Shown: piece after piece, positions 28,048 through 36,511 of the stretch
Numbering within the stretch: the stretch's first letter is position 1
Layout of the letters: each line of letters starts with the position of its first letter
NCBI GenBank assembly: GCA_030726065.1
Contig: JANREK010000030.1
Location: 104,501 to 168,500, forward strand
Origin: Sediminibacterium sp.
GTDB lineage: Bacteria; Bacteroidota; Bacteroidia; Chitinophagales; Chitinophagaceae
Length of the DNA stretch: 64,000 nt
Direction: 5' to 3'
Made by a program: the position numbers and the translations under genes
The notes under the pieces: model-generated
What the model saw: the letters and a program-made list of their open reading frames with translations, nothing else
Databases searched by the model: none
Told to the model about the DNA's origin: nothing

Positions 28048-29202
28048 TTATTTGGTAATACTTCTGCCAATCACCATTTTTTGAATCTCAGACGTACCCT
28101 CGTAAATTTGTGTAATTTTTGCATCACGCATTAACCTTTCTACATGAAATTCTTTCACAAAACCATACCCACCATGCACTTGTACCGCTTCGGTGGTCAC
28201 CCACATTGCTGTATCACTTGCATGTAGTTTTGCCATGGCTGCAGATAAAGTATAATCCATTCCATTGTCCTTTTCCCATGCTGCATGATAACATAAAAAT
28301 CTGGCTGTTTGAATACGCGTGGCCATTTCGGCTAACTTAAATTGAATTGCCTGATGTTCATGTATCGGCTTTCCAAATGATTGGCGTTGTTTGCTATATG
28401 CCAATGCTAATTCATACGCACCGCTCGCAATACCTAACGCTTGTGCTGCAATTCCTATTCGCCCGCCATTCAAGGTTTTCATTGCAAAGTTAAAACCAAA
28501 ACCATCCGCCCCAATTTGATTTTGTTTCGAAACAACCACATCCGTAAATGAAACGGCATGTGTATCACTGCCGCGGATACCCATTTTATTTTCCTTCGGC
28601 CCCACGGTTACACCAGGTGTATTTTTTTCAACGATAAATGCATTAATCCCTTTAGGCCCTTTACTCGCATCGGTTTGCGCCATCACTAAATAAACGGAAG
28701 CACTTGACCCATTAGTGATCCAATTTTTAACGCCATTCAAAATAAAATGATCCCCTTTATCTAGCACTGAGGTATGCTGATGTGTTGCATCACTACCTGC
28801 TTCTGGTTCACTTAATAAAAATGCGCCTAAATATAATTCCCCGTCTTTTTTACCCTGTGCTAATGGCGTTAAATATTTTTGTTTTTGACTATCAGAACCA
28901 TAATGTTCCAAACCCCAACATACCAAACTATTATTTACACTCATACAAACACTCACACTGGCATCTATTTTTGAAATTTCTTCCATCGCTAATACATAGG
29001 ATACGGTATCCATTCCTGCACCACCAAATTCAGGTGCGGTCATCATACCTAAAAAACCTAAATCCGCTAATTGTTCAATTTGATTTTTGGGAAATTTTTG
29101 CAGCTCGTCTCTTTCAATGACTCCCGGCAAACATTGTTGTTGCGAAAATTCACGCGCAGCTTTTTGAATCATTAATTGCTCTTCCGTTAATCTAAAATCC
29201 AT
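28048..29202 (-). CDS. Acyl-CoA dehydrogenase (short/medium-chain type)
   Basis: An FAD enzyme performing alpha,beta-dehydrogenation of acyl-CoA in beta-oxidation or branched-chain amino acid breakdown; electrons pass to ETF. It has 384 residues. Family blocks are LLSEPEAGSDA, KNWITNGSSA (FAD site), NGGRIGIAAQALGIA, and the C-terminal catalytic Glu in QIYEGTSEIQK, the position used by short-chain enzymes. The ATG at 29202 is preferred to the TTG at 29208 because family members begin MDFxLTEEQ. Two palindromes lie immediately upstream, suggesting repressor control. No other fatty-acid gene is adjacent. Confidence 0.93.
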   Translation of the reverse strand: MDFRLTEEQLMIQKAAREFSQQQCLPGVIERDELQKFPKNQIEQLADLGFLGMMTAPEFGGAGMDTVSYVLAMEEISKIDASVSVCMSVNNSLVCWGLEHYGSDSQKQKYLTPLAQGKKDGELYLGAFLLSEPEAGSDATHQHTSVLDKGDHFILNGVKNWITNGSSASVYLVMAQTDASKGPKGINAFIVEKNTPGVTVGPKENKMGIRGSDTHAVSFTDVVVSKQNQIGADGFGFNFAMKTLNGGRIGIAAQALGIASGAYELALAYSKQRQSFGKPIHEHQAIQFKLAEMATRIQTARFLCYHAAWEKDNGMDYTLSAAMAKLHASDTAMWVTTEAVQVHGGYGFVKEFHVERLMRDAKITQIYEGTSEIQKMVIGRSITK

Positions 29203-29217
29203 ATACAAAGTTTGTAT
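29203..29217. promoter_or_regulatory. Perfect palindrome at the acyl-CoA dehydrogenase start
   Basis: ATACAAA-G-TTTGTAT, 15 bp with a single central base, directly touching the ATG of the dehydrogenase (29202). It is a candidate operator or leader hairpin. Confidence 0.4.
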
Positions 29218-29226
29218 AAATTTACG

Positions 29227-29240
29227 CTAACAATTGTTAG
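29227..29240. promoter_or_regulatory. Perfect palindrome CTAACAATTGTTAG, candidate operator
   Basis: A 14 bp even palindrome that would sit just upstream of the -7 region (TAAATTTA, 29217-29224) of the dehydrogenase promoter. Its size and symmetry suit a TetR- or similar dimer-binding site, by inference. Confidence 0.45.
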
Positions 29241-29286
29241 TATAAAAATTTATTTTAAACTTTATATCTAAATAATTGCGCTAATG

Positions 29287-30375
29287 TTAATCCACACTTG
29301 GTTCTTGCTGACTTAAGCAATGAAAACTGCCCAAACCCCAAATAATATCCGTTGAATCAATCCCAACTACTTGTCGTGTTGGAAAACAGGATTGTATTAT
29401 TTGCATGGCTTTATCATCCTTATTACATCTAAAAGTGGGTACAATAATATGACCATTACTAATGTAAAAATTAGCATAAGATGCTGGGAGCATTTGATCT
29501 TCATAAATAACATCTGCAGGCATTGGCAATTCTACAATATTTAATTGTTTACCATTCAACAAACGCATTTGTTTGAGCTCCTTCAAGTTTTGTTGTAATA
29601 ATTCATGATTTTCTGACAACACATTATCCTCAATGACTGTAATAACGGTATCATCATTAACAAAACGAACCGTATCATCGATGTGTCCGTCAGTATCATC
29701 TCCTACAATACCATCAGATACCCATAGCACCTGATCTATCCCATAATAATCACACAAATATTTTTCAATTTGCGATTGATTTAAGTGTGGATTTCTATTG
29801 GGATTTAACAAACATGATTTTGAGGTCATAATAGTACCAGCACCATTAAAATCTACAGATCCTCCTTCCATAATTATTTCCGGATAGAAAACTGGTAAAT
29901 TCAATGCTTTCGCAATATTTGTTGGCATTACATCATCCAAATCATATGGCGGATATCTACCACCCCATGCATTAATATTCCAATCCACAATTGCTTTTTT
30001 ATCTTCAGGATGATTACGAATTAAAAAGGATGGTCCATGATCCCGACACCAAGCATCATTGGAAGGATGTAAATAAAAAGTTAATTTAGTTAAATCAACA
30101 CCTGCCAATTGCAACATTTTATTTGCAGAGTTGCGCATTTTTTCATCAACGACATTAATACAAACACGTTCCGTCAACGCAACAACTTTAACAAACTCCG
30201 TATAGGATGGATAAATACTTGCAATTTTACCAGGCCAGCTTTCCTCCTTATGTGGCCAGGTTAACCAAATTGCATCATGCTTTGCAAATTCGGCTGGAAA
30301 ATAATAACCCAATGATTTTGGCGTTACCCCATCACTCATCTTTCTTAATTCATTTAAATGATTATTCTGCATCAT
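29287..30375 (-). CDS. aguA: Agmatine deiminase AguA
   Basis: Hydrolyses agmatine to N-carbamoylputrescine and ammonia, the second step of the arginine-agmatine-putrescine route. Family blocks are FAKHDAIWLTWPHKEESWPG, NDAWCRDHGPSF, MEGGSVDFNGAGT, DDTDGHIDDTVRF, and the catalytic Cys in GLGSFHCLSQQ near the end. It has about 362 residues. Starts at 30375, 30372 or 30339 are all possible; the first two overlap the end of aguB by 11-14 bases, fitting translational coupling. It is the third gene of bshB1-aguB-aguA. Arginine decarboxylase is encoded 4.5 kb upstream on the same strand. Confidence 0.93.
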   Translation of the reverse strand: MMQNNHLNELRKMSDGVTPKSLGYYFPAEFAKHDAIWLTWPHKEESWPGKIASIYPSYTEFVKVVALTERVCINVVDEKMRNSANKMLQLAGVDLTKLTFYLHPSNDAWCRDHGPSFLIRNHPEDKKAIVDWNINAWGGRYPPYDLDDVMPTNIAKALNLPVFYPEIIMEGGSVDFNGAGTIMTSKSCLLNPNRNPHLNQSQIEKYLCDYYGIDQVLWVSDGIVGDDTDGHIDDTVRFVNDDTVITVIEDNVLSENHELLQQNLKELKQMRLLNGKQLNIVELPMPADVIYEDQMLPASYANFYISNGHIIVPTFRCNKDDKAMQIIQSCFPTRQVVGIDSTDIIWGLGSFHCLSQQEPSVD

Positions 30376-31240
30376 CAATATATCGTTTAGTAATGGGTTC
30401 ATAGGAATCAATACGACGGTCACGTAAAAACGGCCAATGCGTTCGATAACTGTCCGATTTTTCAGTGTCAATATCTATCACCGCAACTTCTTCATTATCA
30501 TGTGATGCTTTATAAAGTAAGGTCCCAAATGGATTACTGACAAAGGAACCGCCCCAAAATTTCATTGCACCTGCTTGCTCTAACCCAACCCTATTCACAC
30601 TAATTACTGGTACACCATTCGCAACTGCATGACTGCGTTGTATGGTTTGCCAAGCATTATATTGTTCCGTGTTGGTTGCTTCATCCTGCGATGTTGCCCA
30701 ACCAATGGCGGTTGGATAAAATAACATTTCCGCACCCATTAAACTCGTAATACGTGCCGCTTCCGGATACCATTGATCCCAACATATTAAAACGCCAATG
30801 GTTGCAAACTTTGTTTTGAAAACTTTATAGCCTAAATCACCTGGCGTAAAATAAAATTTTTCATAATAAGAAGGATCATCAGGAATATGCATTTTACGAT
30901 ACTTACCTAAATAAGCACCATCTGCATCTAAAACCGCTGTTGTATTGTGATAAAGTCCTTCCGCTCTTTTTTCAAATAAGGAAGCAATAATTACTACGCC
31001 TAATTCTTTTGCAAATGCCGCTAAAGTATTGGAGGTTTCTCCTGGTATAGGTTCTGCTAATTTAAAGTTGTCATAGGATTCAACATCACAAAAATATAAA
31101 GAAGAAAATAATTCTTGTAAACAAATAATTTGCGCGCCCTGTTTTGCAACTTCCCTAATTTTTTCAATTGCCTTTTGGTTGTTGGCAGTTTTATCTGCGT
31201 CACAAGACATTTGTATAATTCCTACTTTTACGATTGCCAT
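30362..31240 (-). CDS. aguB: N-carbamoylputrescine amidohydrolase AguB
   Basis: A nitrilase-superfamily enzyme converting N-carbamoylputrescine to putrescine, CO2 and ammonia. The catalytic triad is Glu43 (CLQELF), Lys116 (KYRKMHIPDDP) and Cys153 (LICWDQWYPE). The CWDQWxPE form and HIPDDPxYYEKFYFTPGD are characteristic of this subgroup. It has 292 residues from ATG 31240; upstream in-frame codons to 31267 would run into bshB1. It begins 10 bp after bshB1 and overlaps the start of aguA. Confidence 0.94.
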   Translation of the reverse strand: MAIVKVGIIQMSCDADKTANNQKAIEKIREVAKQGAQIICLQELFSSLYFCDVESYDNFKLAEPIPGETSNTLAAFAKELGVVIIASLFEKRAEGLYHNTTAVLDADGAYLGKYRKMHIPDDPSYYEKFYFTPGDLGYKVFKTKFATIGVLICWDQWYPEAARITSLMGAEMLFYPTAIGWATSQDEATNTEQYNAWQTIQRSHAVANGVPVISVNRVGLEQAGAMKFWGGSFVSNPFGTLLYKASHDNEEVAVIDIDTEKSDSYRTHWPFLRDRRIDSYEPITKRYIDDAE

Positions 31241-31250
31241 ATAAAATGAA

Positions 31251-31970
31251 TTAAATAATTGAATCAAAATTACGCATCCCCAACAACTTTTGCGTTATAA
31301 ATCCTTCCGCGTATTCTACCCCAATTTGATGTCCTAATTCCTTGGCCCTGCTTTTTATAAATTCGATGAAAGCTGCGCCGGATATAAATGTTTCTGGTTC
31401 CGTTGAATTTGGATCATAAAATTGAGAATCATGGGCCATAATGGATTCCATTTTCTTATCCATAAAAGCACTTATATCCAAGACAAAATTAGGTGCTAAT
31501 GATTTTGATTGAATATAATGAAAAACTTGGTTGGGTCTCCAAGCTGTTTGCACTTGGCCATTGTGCGTACTTTGTATTTTTACCAAGCCCGCTAAAAATG
31601 AAGCTGTCTCCACCAACTGTGCTGCACGTGCATGATCAGGATGTCGATCATCCACTGCATTACATAAAACAATAGTAGGTTGGTAACAACGAATTATTTC
31701 AATAATCGCAAATTGATTTTCTTTGTTATTTTCAAAAAATCCATCAGGCATCCCTAAATTTTCGCGAACGGCTGCACCAATAATTTGACTTGCCAATTGC
31801 GCTTCCTTTAATCGTTGCGAACTATTCCCACGGGTTCCTAGTTCCCCTTTGGTTAAATCGATAATGCCCACTTTTTTACCTTGGGCAACCGCTGATAAAA
31901 GCGTTCCACCACAACCTAGTTCTACATCATCCGGATGTGCACCAAAAGCAAGTATATCTAGTTTTTGCAT
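31251..31970 (-). CDS. bshB1: Bacillithiol biosynthesis N-acetyl-glucosaminylmalate deacetylase BshB1
   Basis: A zinc-dependent PIG-L/LmbE deacetylase that removes acetate from GlcNAc-malate in bacillithiol synthesis. The zinc motif is GAHPDDVELGCGG near the N-terminus, with the third His in DDRHPDHARAA. The family segments LTKGELGTRG, GMPDGFFEN and the C-terminal GVEYAEGF distinguish BshB1 from other PIG-L proteins. It has 239 residues from ATG 31970. It heads the operon bshB1-aguB-aguA (10 bp gap to aguB). A bacilliredoxin is encoded 2.4 kb away, supporting bacillithiol use. Confidence 0.9.
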   Translation of the reverse strand: MQKLDILAFGAHPDDVELGCGGTLLSAVAQGKKVGIIDLTKGELGTRGNSSQRLKEAQLASQIIGAAVRENLGMPDGFFENNKENQFAIIEIIRCYQPTIVLCNAVDDRHPDHARAAQLVETASFLAGLVKIQSTHNGQVQTAWRPNQVFHYIQSKSLAPNFVLDISAFMDKKMESIMAHDSQFYDPNSTEPETFISGAAFIEFIKSRAKELGHQIGVEYAEGFITQKLLGMRNFDSII

Positions 31971-32101
31971 TTCTCTTTTAATTGTATTCAAAGTTACGCC
32001 ATCATATAAAGCAATCGTATACAAAACTTTGAAATTGTTATAATACCAATGAACCAACCATTTAACCCTATTCACCCTATAAACAAAAAGCTAATTAATG
32101 A

Positions 32102-32135
32102 CAAAAAACCCTCTCTTACTAGGTAAGAAAGGGTT
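32102..32135 (-). terminator. Intrinsic terminator of rpmE2
   Basis: A 13 bp stem with one mismatch (arms 32107-32119 and 32123-32135), 3 nt loop; on the minus strand it runs into TTTTTT. Confidence 0.9.
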
Positions 32136-32170
32136 CAATAATTTATAAAAAAGGTTTTTAATGGGCTATT

Positions 32171-32422
32171 TTATTTTTTCTTAGCGTAACGCTTATTGAA
32201 TTTATCAATACGTCCAGCTGTGTCCACTAACATGTTTTTACCTGTGTAAAAAGGATGTGAAGTGTTTGAAATCTCCAATTTGATAACTGGATATTCATTT
32301 CCGTCTTCAAATAAGATGGTTTCTTTAGTTTGCGCTGAAGATTTACCTAAAAAAGAGGTACCGTTACTCATGTCCTTGAACACTACAAAACGATACGATT
32401 CTGGATGGATACCTTGTTTCAT
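32171..32422 (-). CDS. rpmE2: 50S ribosomal protein L31, type B
   Basis: A large-subunit ribosomal protein of 83 residues. The sequence [19 protein letters not shown] and the [11 protein letters not shown] segment are the type-B pattern. It lacks the CxxC zinc residues of type-A L31, so it is the zinc-independent form. It is monocistronic, with a full promoter, a leader hairpin and a terminator all visible. Confidence 0.96.
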   Translation of the reverse strand: MKQGIHPESYRFVVFKDMSNGTSFLGKSSAQTKETILFEDGNEYPVIKLEISNTSHPFYTGKNMLVDTAGRIDKFNKRYAKKK

Positions 32423-32442
32423 TATATATGATTTTTAAGGAT

Positions 32443-32460
32443 GCACGGTTTTTGCCGTAC
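32443..32460 (-). ncRNA. Leader hairpin of rpmE2 (candidate autoregulatory element)
   Basis: On the minus strand GTACGG and CCGTGC pair over six positions (one G-U) around a CAAAAA loop, inside the predicted 50 nt leader and 20 bp before the L31 start codon. Confidence 0.4.
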
Positions 32461-32478
32461 AATTTAATAAATAGGTTG

Positions 32479-32510
32479 CAAATTTAGGTAAAATCCAGGG
32501 TTTAGCCAAA
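32479..32510 (-). promoter_or_regulatory. Promoter of rpmE2
   Basis: On the minus strand TTTG (32510-32507), a 20 bp spacer, then TAAATTTG (32486-32479): both halves match the Bacteroidota consensus. The predicted start of transcription is about 50 nt before the ATG. Confidence 0.75.
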
Positions 32511-32540
32511 TTTTATAGGCTTAAAAGACGCCTTGACCGG

Positions 32541-33029
32541 CTATTTCATATTGATATACTGTAACGGTAAGCCAAGGTTTCCAGCCCTACAAGCAGCTAT
32601 AACGTCCTGTAAATCATCAATTTTCTTACCTGTTACACGAACAATATCATCCATAATGGCTGCCTGCACCTTTAAACCACTTTCCTTGATCAATTTAACG
32701 ACCTTTTTGGCGTCCTCTTGTTTTAAGCCATTACGAACAGGGACATCCTTTTTGAAAATTTTGCCACTTGGATAGGCATCTTTTGAAAAATCAAAAGCCG
32801 ACGGATCAATACCTTGTTTCATGGAACGTCTTATAACCACATCAATTATTTGTTGAATTTTCATATCTGATTCAGATTCCAACTTAATCAAATATTCTTT
32901 TTTGTTTAAATCAATCACTACATGATTGCCTTTAAAATCAAATCGATTGGTGATTTCTTTTTTTACAATATTAATTGCATTATCTAAGGTCTGAATATCA
33001 ACGGAACTCGCAATGTCAAAGGATGGCAT
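32541..33029 (-). CDS. YajQ family nucleotide-binding protein
   Basis: A small two-domain ferredoxin-like protein; Xanthomonas and Pseudomonas members bind cyclic di-GMP, while others were described as nucleotide or tRNA binders. It has 162 residues: MPSFDIASSVD at the N-terminus, ITNRFDFKGN, then GIDPSAFDF and the C-terminal DDIVRVTGKKIDDLQDVI with LPLQYINMK. Whether cyclic di-GMP is the ligand here is unknown. It lies 10 bp downstream of lgt, so the two are probably co-transcribed. Confidence 0.9.
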   Translation of the reverse strand: MPSFDIASSVDIQTLDNAINIVKKEITNRFDFKGNHVVIDLNKKEYLIKLESESDMKIQQIIDVVIRRSMKQGIDPSAFDFSKDAYPSGKIFKKDVPVRNGLKQEDAKKVVKLIKESGLKVQAAIMDDIVRVTGKKIDDLQDVIAACRAGNLGLPLQYINMK

Positions 33030-33039
33030 AAAATATGAT

Positions 33040-34200
33040 TTAAGATTTTTGAATGTCTTTCGGGAACCAGCTTTTTGATTTAACTAGGAATACAATACCT
33101 AATATAATTAAAATAACTGATATTAATTCAGCTTGTGTTGGTTGAAAAGGTAAAAAGTTATATTTATTATTCACCCTTATCTTCTCAATAAAGAAACGTT
33201 CGCCCCCAGCAAAAATGAAATAGATGCCTGTAATGATTCCTGGTTGCGTTATCTTTTTTCTAACCATCCATACAATCAAAAACAATATGAACATGATAAT
33301 TACTTCATAAAAAGTAGTTGGATAAACGCCCTCAGGTAATTGGTTACAATAATTTCCAACACATCCCGGAATAGATACACCTGCATTTACCACATTATGC
33401 GGATATTGATAGGACCACATCCAATCTGGCAACCATGCAAAAGGATTAGGTGCTGAATTAACAATTCCCCAGTCGCCATCGCCGCTAATATGACATCCAA
33501 TTCGACCTGCTGCATAAGCAAATAACATGGTGGGTGCCATCGCATCTGCAAAATGAATCACGCGCATATTATATTTAAGAATAAATACGACAATTGCAAT
33601 GGTTGCCAAGATTAATCCCCCATAAAAAGTAAGTCCGCTGAATGAAATTAATGACCCCCAAGGATCAAGCATTAACTCATCTAAATTCTCCAAATTGTGA
33701 AAAATTTTCGCACCCAAAAATCCCCATAAGGCTGCTTGCAAAACTATATCACCTACCCTGTCATGTGGCCACAGCAATAGTTTACGCGTTTCTGGTTTAG
33801 CTAATTTTTCCTTATCTTTTTCCTTCCATTTTAAATAAACCATAATACCGCCTACCAAAATACCAGCCCCAATATTACCCTGAAGGGAGAGTATAAAAGC
33901 CTGCGTATTATTCAAAGCATCCGCAATAGTAAATGCCCCAATTATTTTGTAACCAAATAAAAATCCAAAGAAAAAACTGGTTAATAATTCACTCAAACTA
34001 GCAGGTGCCCCAATAATAATTGATTCCTCCGTAGGTGTAAACTCCCCCAAGGATTCCTTGCGCTTTAATTCACTATATAATACAAATCCTGAAGCCACAA
34101 AAGCTATAGCTACAAAAAATCCAAATGAATTAACGAGTCTAAGTCCGTTTAATTTTACACCAAATAAATCGTCAATTAAATAATACAGATTGGGATACAT
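33040..34200 (-). CDS. lgt: Prolipoprotein diacylglyceryl transferase Lgt
   Basis: An inner-membrane enzyme that attaches diacylglycerol to the lipobox Cys of prolipoproteins; the many lipoproteins in this window are its expected substrates. It has 386 residues and about eight hydrophobic segments. The signature is AYAAGRIGCHISGDGDWG with the essential Arg, Asn-position variant and Gly residues of the Lgt signature region; FAGGERFFIEKIRVN is the C-terminal conserved block. It is longer than E. coli Lgt (291) because of loop insertions common in Bacteroidota. It is followed by yajQ. Confidence 0.92.
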   Translation of the reverse strand: MYPNLYYLIDDLFGVKLNGLRLVNSFGFFVAIAFVASGFVLYSELKRKESLGEFTPTEESIIIGAPASLSELLTSFFFGFLFGYKIIGAFTIADALNNTQAFILSLQGNIGAGILVGGIMVYLKWKEKDKEKLAKPETRKLLLWPHDRVGDIVLQAALWGFLGAKIFHNLENLDELMLDPWGSLISFSGLTFYGGLILATIAIVVFILKYNMRVIHFADAMAPTMLFAYAAGRIGCHISGDGDWGIVNSAPNPFAWLPDWMWSYQYPHNVVNAGVSIPGCVGNYCNQLPEGVYPTTFYEVIIMFILFLIVWMVRKKITQPGIITGIYFIFAGGERFFIEKIRVNNKYNFLPFQPTQAELISVILIILGIVFLVKSKSWFPKDIQKS

Positions 34201-34253
34201 GCTTGATTATGATTATAGTTTACAATGTTACTTAGAATATTTGATTTAAGTTT

Positions 34254-34283
34254 AAAAAAAGGGCCACACTAGAAAGTGCGGCC
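34254..34283 (-). terminator. Intrinsic terminator of the bacilliredoxin gene
   Basis: GGCCACACT / AGTGCGGCC pairs over nine positions with one mismatch around AGAA; on the minus strand the arm is followed by CC then TTTTTTT. Confidence 0.85.
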
Positions 34284-34328
34284 GTATTTACTAACCCATC
34301 TAAAAACAAAAACTCTTTAATATTTTTA

Positions 34329-34745
34329 TTAATTACAATGTTCTTGAAAAACACTAATTAAATGTTGTGCGATCACTTGAGCCGGTCTTCCTTCAATTTG
34401 ATGTCTTTCGATAAAATTTACCAATTGACCATCTTTGAATAATGCAATTGCGGGTGATGATGGAGGATAAGGTAAGTGCATTTGTCTTACTTTATTGACA
34501 GCTTCAATATCAAAACCTGCAAATGTAGTTGTGATTTTTGTTGGTTTACTCGTTGCATTTGCGACTGCCATTAAAACACCTGGTCGACAAGCACCAGCAG
34601 CACAACCACAAACTGAATTTATAACCACCAATGTTGTTCCTTGATTATTTATTGCAGTTTCAACTTCAGCAGCTGTTGTTAAATCATCAAATCCATTATC
34701 AACTAATTCTGCTTTCATTGGTAATACAATCTCTTCAGGGTACAT
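34329..34745 (-). CDS. Bacilliredoxin BrxA/BrxB family protein
   Basis: A thioredoxin-fold protein that takes bacillithiol off S-bacillithiolated proteins. It has 138 residues from ATG 34745, which begins MYPEEIVLPMKAELV exactly as the family does; the in-frame extension to 34811 is unlikely. The active site is CGC (Cys46-Gly-Cys48) in VINSVCGCAAGACRPG. BrxA and BrxB cannot be separated by eye. With bshB1 in the same window it supports a bacillithiol-based redox system. It has its own terminator. Confidence 0.92.
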   Translation of the reverse strand: MYPEEIVLPMKAELVDNGFDDLTTAAEVETAINNQGTTLVVINSVCGCAAGACRPGVLMAVANATSKPTKITTTFAGFDIEAVNKVRQMHLPYPPSSPAIALFKDGQLVNFIERHQIEGRPAQVIAQHLISVFQEHCN

Positions 34746-34884
34746 ATCTTCTACTATTTGTACCAAAATTAGGGATTTTAGAAATCCCCTACAAATTTGT
34801 TTTCGAGACATTTTGGCATTTAATAATAAGATAACATCCGTTTAGACGGCCAAAAATGGTATAATAAGGCTTATTTTAAGGCTA

Positions 34885-36321
34885 TTAGCGAAGATATCCG
34901 AGGATCTTAAGCATGCTTTGAGAAGTTTGCTCCTTGGCGTAAACCCAGTCCACCAGCTTCCCGGTTTTGGGGTCTTTTTCGACAATGACATGCTTAGGCG
35001 ACGGGATCAAACAATGTTTTATACCCCCGTAACCACTAATTTGATCCTGATACGCACCTGTATGGAAAAATCCAACATAGAGTGGTTCAATATTTTCTTC
35101 GACCTTATCCTCCTTTAAATCATTCTTTAATTTTGGAAGGAACACTTCATTAATATGTTCTTCGGAATCATAATAATCATGACTATCGCAAGTTAACCCG
35201 CCCAATACGACTCTTTGATAATCATTCTCCCATTTATTCACAGGCAACATCAAAAACTTTTCACCGATTCCCCACGTGTCTGGTAAGGTGGTAATGAAGG
35301 AAGAATCAATCATATACCAACACTCTCGATCGTTTTGCTTTTTTTGCGCTAACACTTTATATATGTGCGCCATACTCTCACCTACTGTGAAACTACCAAA
35401 CTCGGTATATATATTTGGCATGGGTACTTTTGCCTTGTTACATGCTTTTTTAATATTGGAAACAATTTCATTGATCATGAATTGATAATTATATTCAAAT
35501 CCTAATGAATGTTTGATTGGGAATCCGCCGCCAATATTAATTGAATCTAATTCAGGACATATTTTTTTAAGTTGGCAATACAAGTTGATAATCTTGTTCA
35601 ACTCTGACCAATAATAAATATCATCCTTGATACCTTTGTTTAAAAAGATATGCAACATTTTTAATTGGAACTTATCTTCATATCCTTCAATCTCATCTAC
35701 GTAAAATTCTAAAATATCTTTCGCTCTTATTCCTAATCGAGAGGTATAAAAAGGGAAACTTGGCTCTTCCTCTGAAGCTACTCTAATCCCTAGCTTGAAA
35801 GGCTGTTTAGTATTGCGTTTGTAGAATTGCAGCTCCTCCACATTATCTAAAATCGGGATCACATTTTTAAAACCGGTATTGATTAATTTGGAGATACGAC
35901 TCGTATACTGCTTTTGCTTATAGCCATTGCAAATGATAAATATATCCTTGTTTATTTTTCTACGTTGATACAATCTGTTGATAATATCAATATCATAAGC
36001 AAATGAAGTTTCTAAATGAACATTTTGTTTTAATGCCTCTTCCACAATAAAAGAAAAGTGAGAACTTTTAGTACAGTAACAATAAAAATATTTCCCAGTA
36101 TACTTATGTTTTTTAAAAGCAGCGGCAAACATTTGCTTCGCTTTTTTTATTTGCATGCCAATTTTTGGCAAGTAAGTAAGCTTTAAAGGCGTCCCGTGTT
36201 TTTCAATAATCTCTTTTAAAACCACCCCATTAAATTGTAAATAACCATTATCATCCACTTCAAATCCATCTTGCGGAAAATGGAATGTTTGATTCACTAA
36301 GGAAGTGTAGGTATTGTTCAT
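34885..36321 (-). CDS. speA: Biosynthetic arginine decarboxylase (fold III/IV PLP, short form)
   Basis: Decarboxylates arginine to agmatine, feeding AguA and AguB encoded at 29-31 kb. It has 478 residues. The PLP lysine is in FYCYCTKSSHFSF, followed by the HLETSFAYDIDI and NGYKQKQYT regions. The Gly-rich phosphate site is SINIGGGFPIKHSLG, and the C-terminal block is FFHTGAYQDQISGYGG, where Cys is lacking at the ornithine-decarboxylase position. It is shorter than E. coli SpeA (658). A related diaminopimelate decarboxylase is less likely, given this C-terminus and the nearby agmatine genes. Confidence 0.85.
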   Translation of the reverse strand: MNNTYTSLVNQTFHFPQDGFEVDDNGYLQFNGVVLKEIIEKHGTPLKLTYLPKIGMQIKKAKQMFAAAFKKHKYTGKYFYCYCTKSSHFSFIVEEALKQNVHLETSFAYDIDIINRLYQRRKINKDIFIICNGYKQKQYTSRISKLINTGFKNVIPILDNVEELQFYKRNTKQPFKLGIRVASEEEPSFPFYTSRLGIRAKDILEFYVDEIEGYEDKFQLKMLHIFLNKGIKDDIYYWSELNKIINLYCQLKKICPELDSINIGGGFPIKHSLGFEYNYQFMINEIVSNIKKACNKAKVPMPNIYTEFGSFTVGESMAHIYKVLAQKKQNDRECWYMIDSSFITTLPDTWGIGEKFLMLPVNKWENDYQRVVLGGLTCDSHDYYDSEEHINEVFLPKLKNDLKEDKVEENIEPLYVGFFHTGAYQDQISGYGGIKHCLIPSPKHVIVEKDPKTGKLVDWVYAKEQTSQSMLKILGYLR

Positions 36322-36358
36322 TTCTTATGCAATTGTTTATGGGTTAAAATTCAGGAAA

Positions 36359-36366
36359 CAAAAATA
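36359..36366 (-). promoter_or_regulatory. -7 promoter element for speA
   Basis: TATTTTTG on the minus strand, 38 bp before the speA ATG; -33 half not evident. Confidence 0.4.
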
Positions 36367-36425
36367 GTTCTTTGAACGGATATTCGCCTGATTTTTGAGA
36401 GTAAATTGCCCCCTGCGATTAGGCG

Positions 36426-36463
36426 ATAAAATAAAAGCCCCCTCCGAGTATCGGAGGGGGCTT
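36426..36463 (-). terminator. Second (distal) terminator after rplT
   Basis: A perfect 13 bp stem AAGCCCCCTCCGA / TCGGAGGGGGCTT with a 3 nt loop (36435-36463); T-rich sequence follows on the minus strand. It is nearly the same as the terminator at 36512-36551. Confidence 0.88.
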
Positions 36464-36511
36464 AAAAATCATGAGAGGAAAGTTTTTTGAGCCTTTAAAT
36501 TTTATAAAAGG

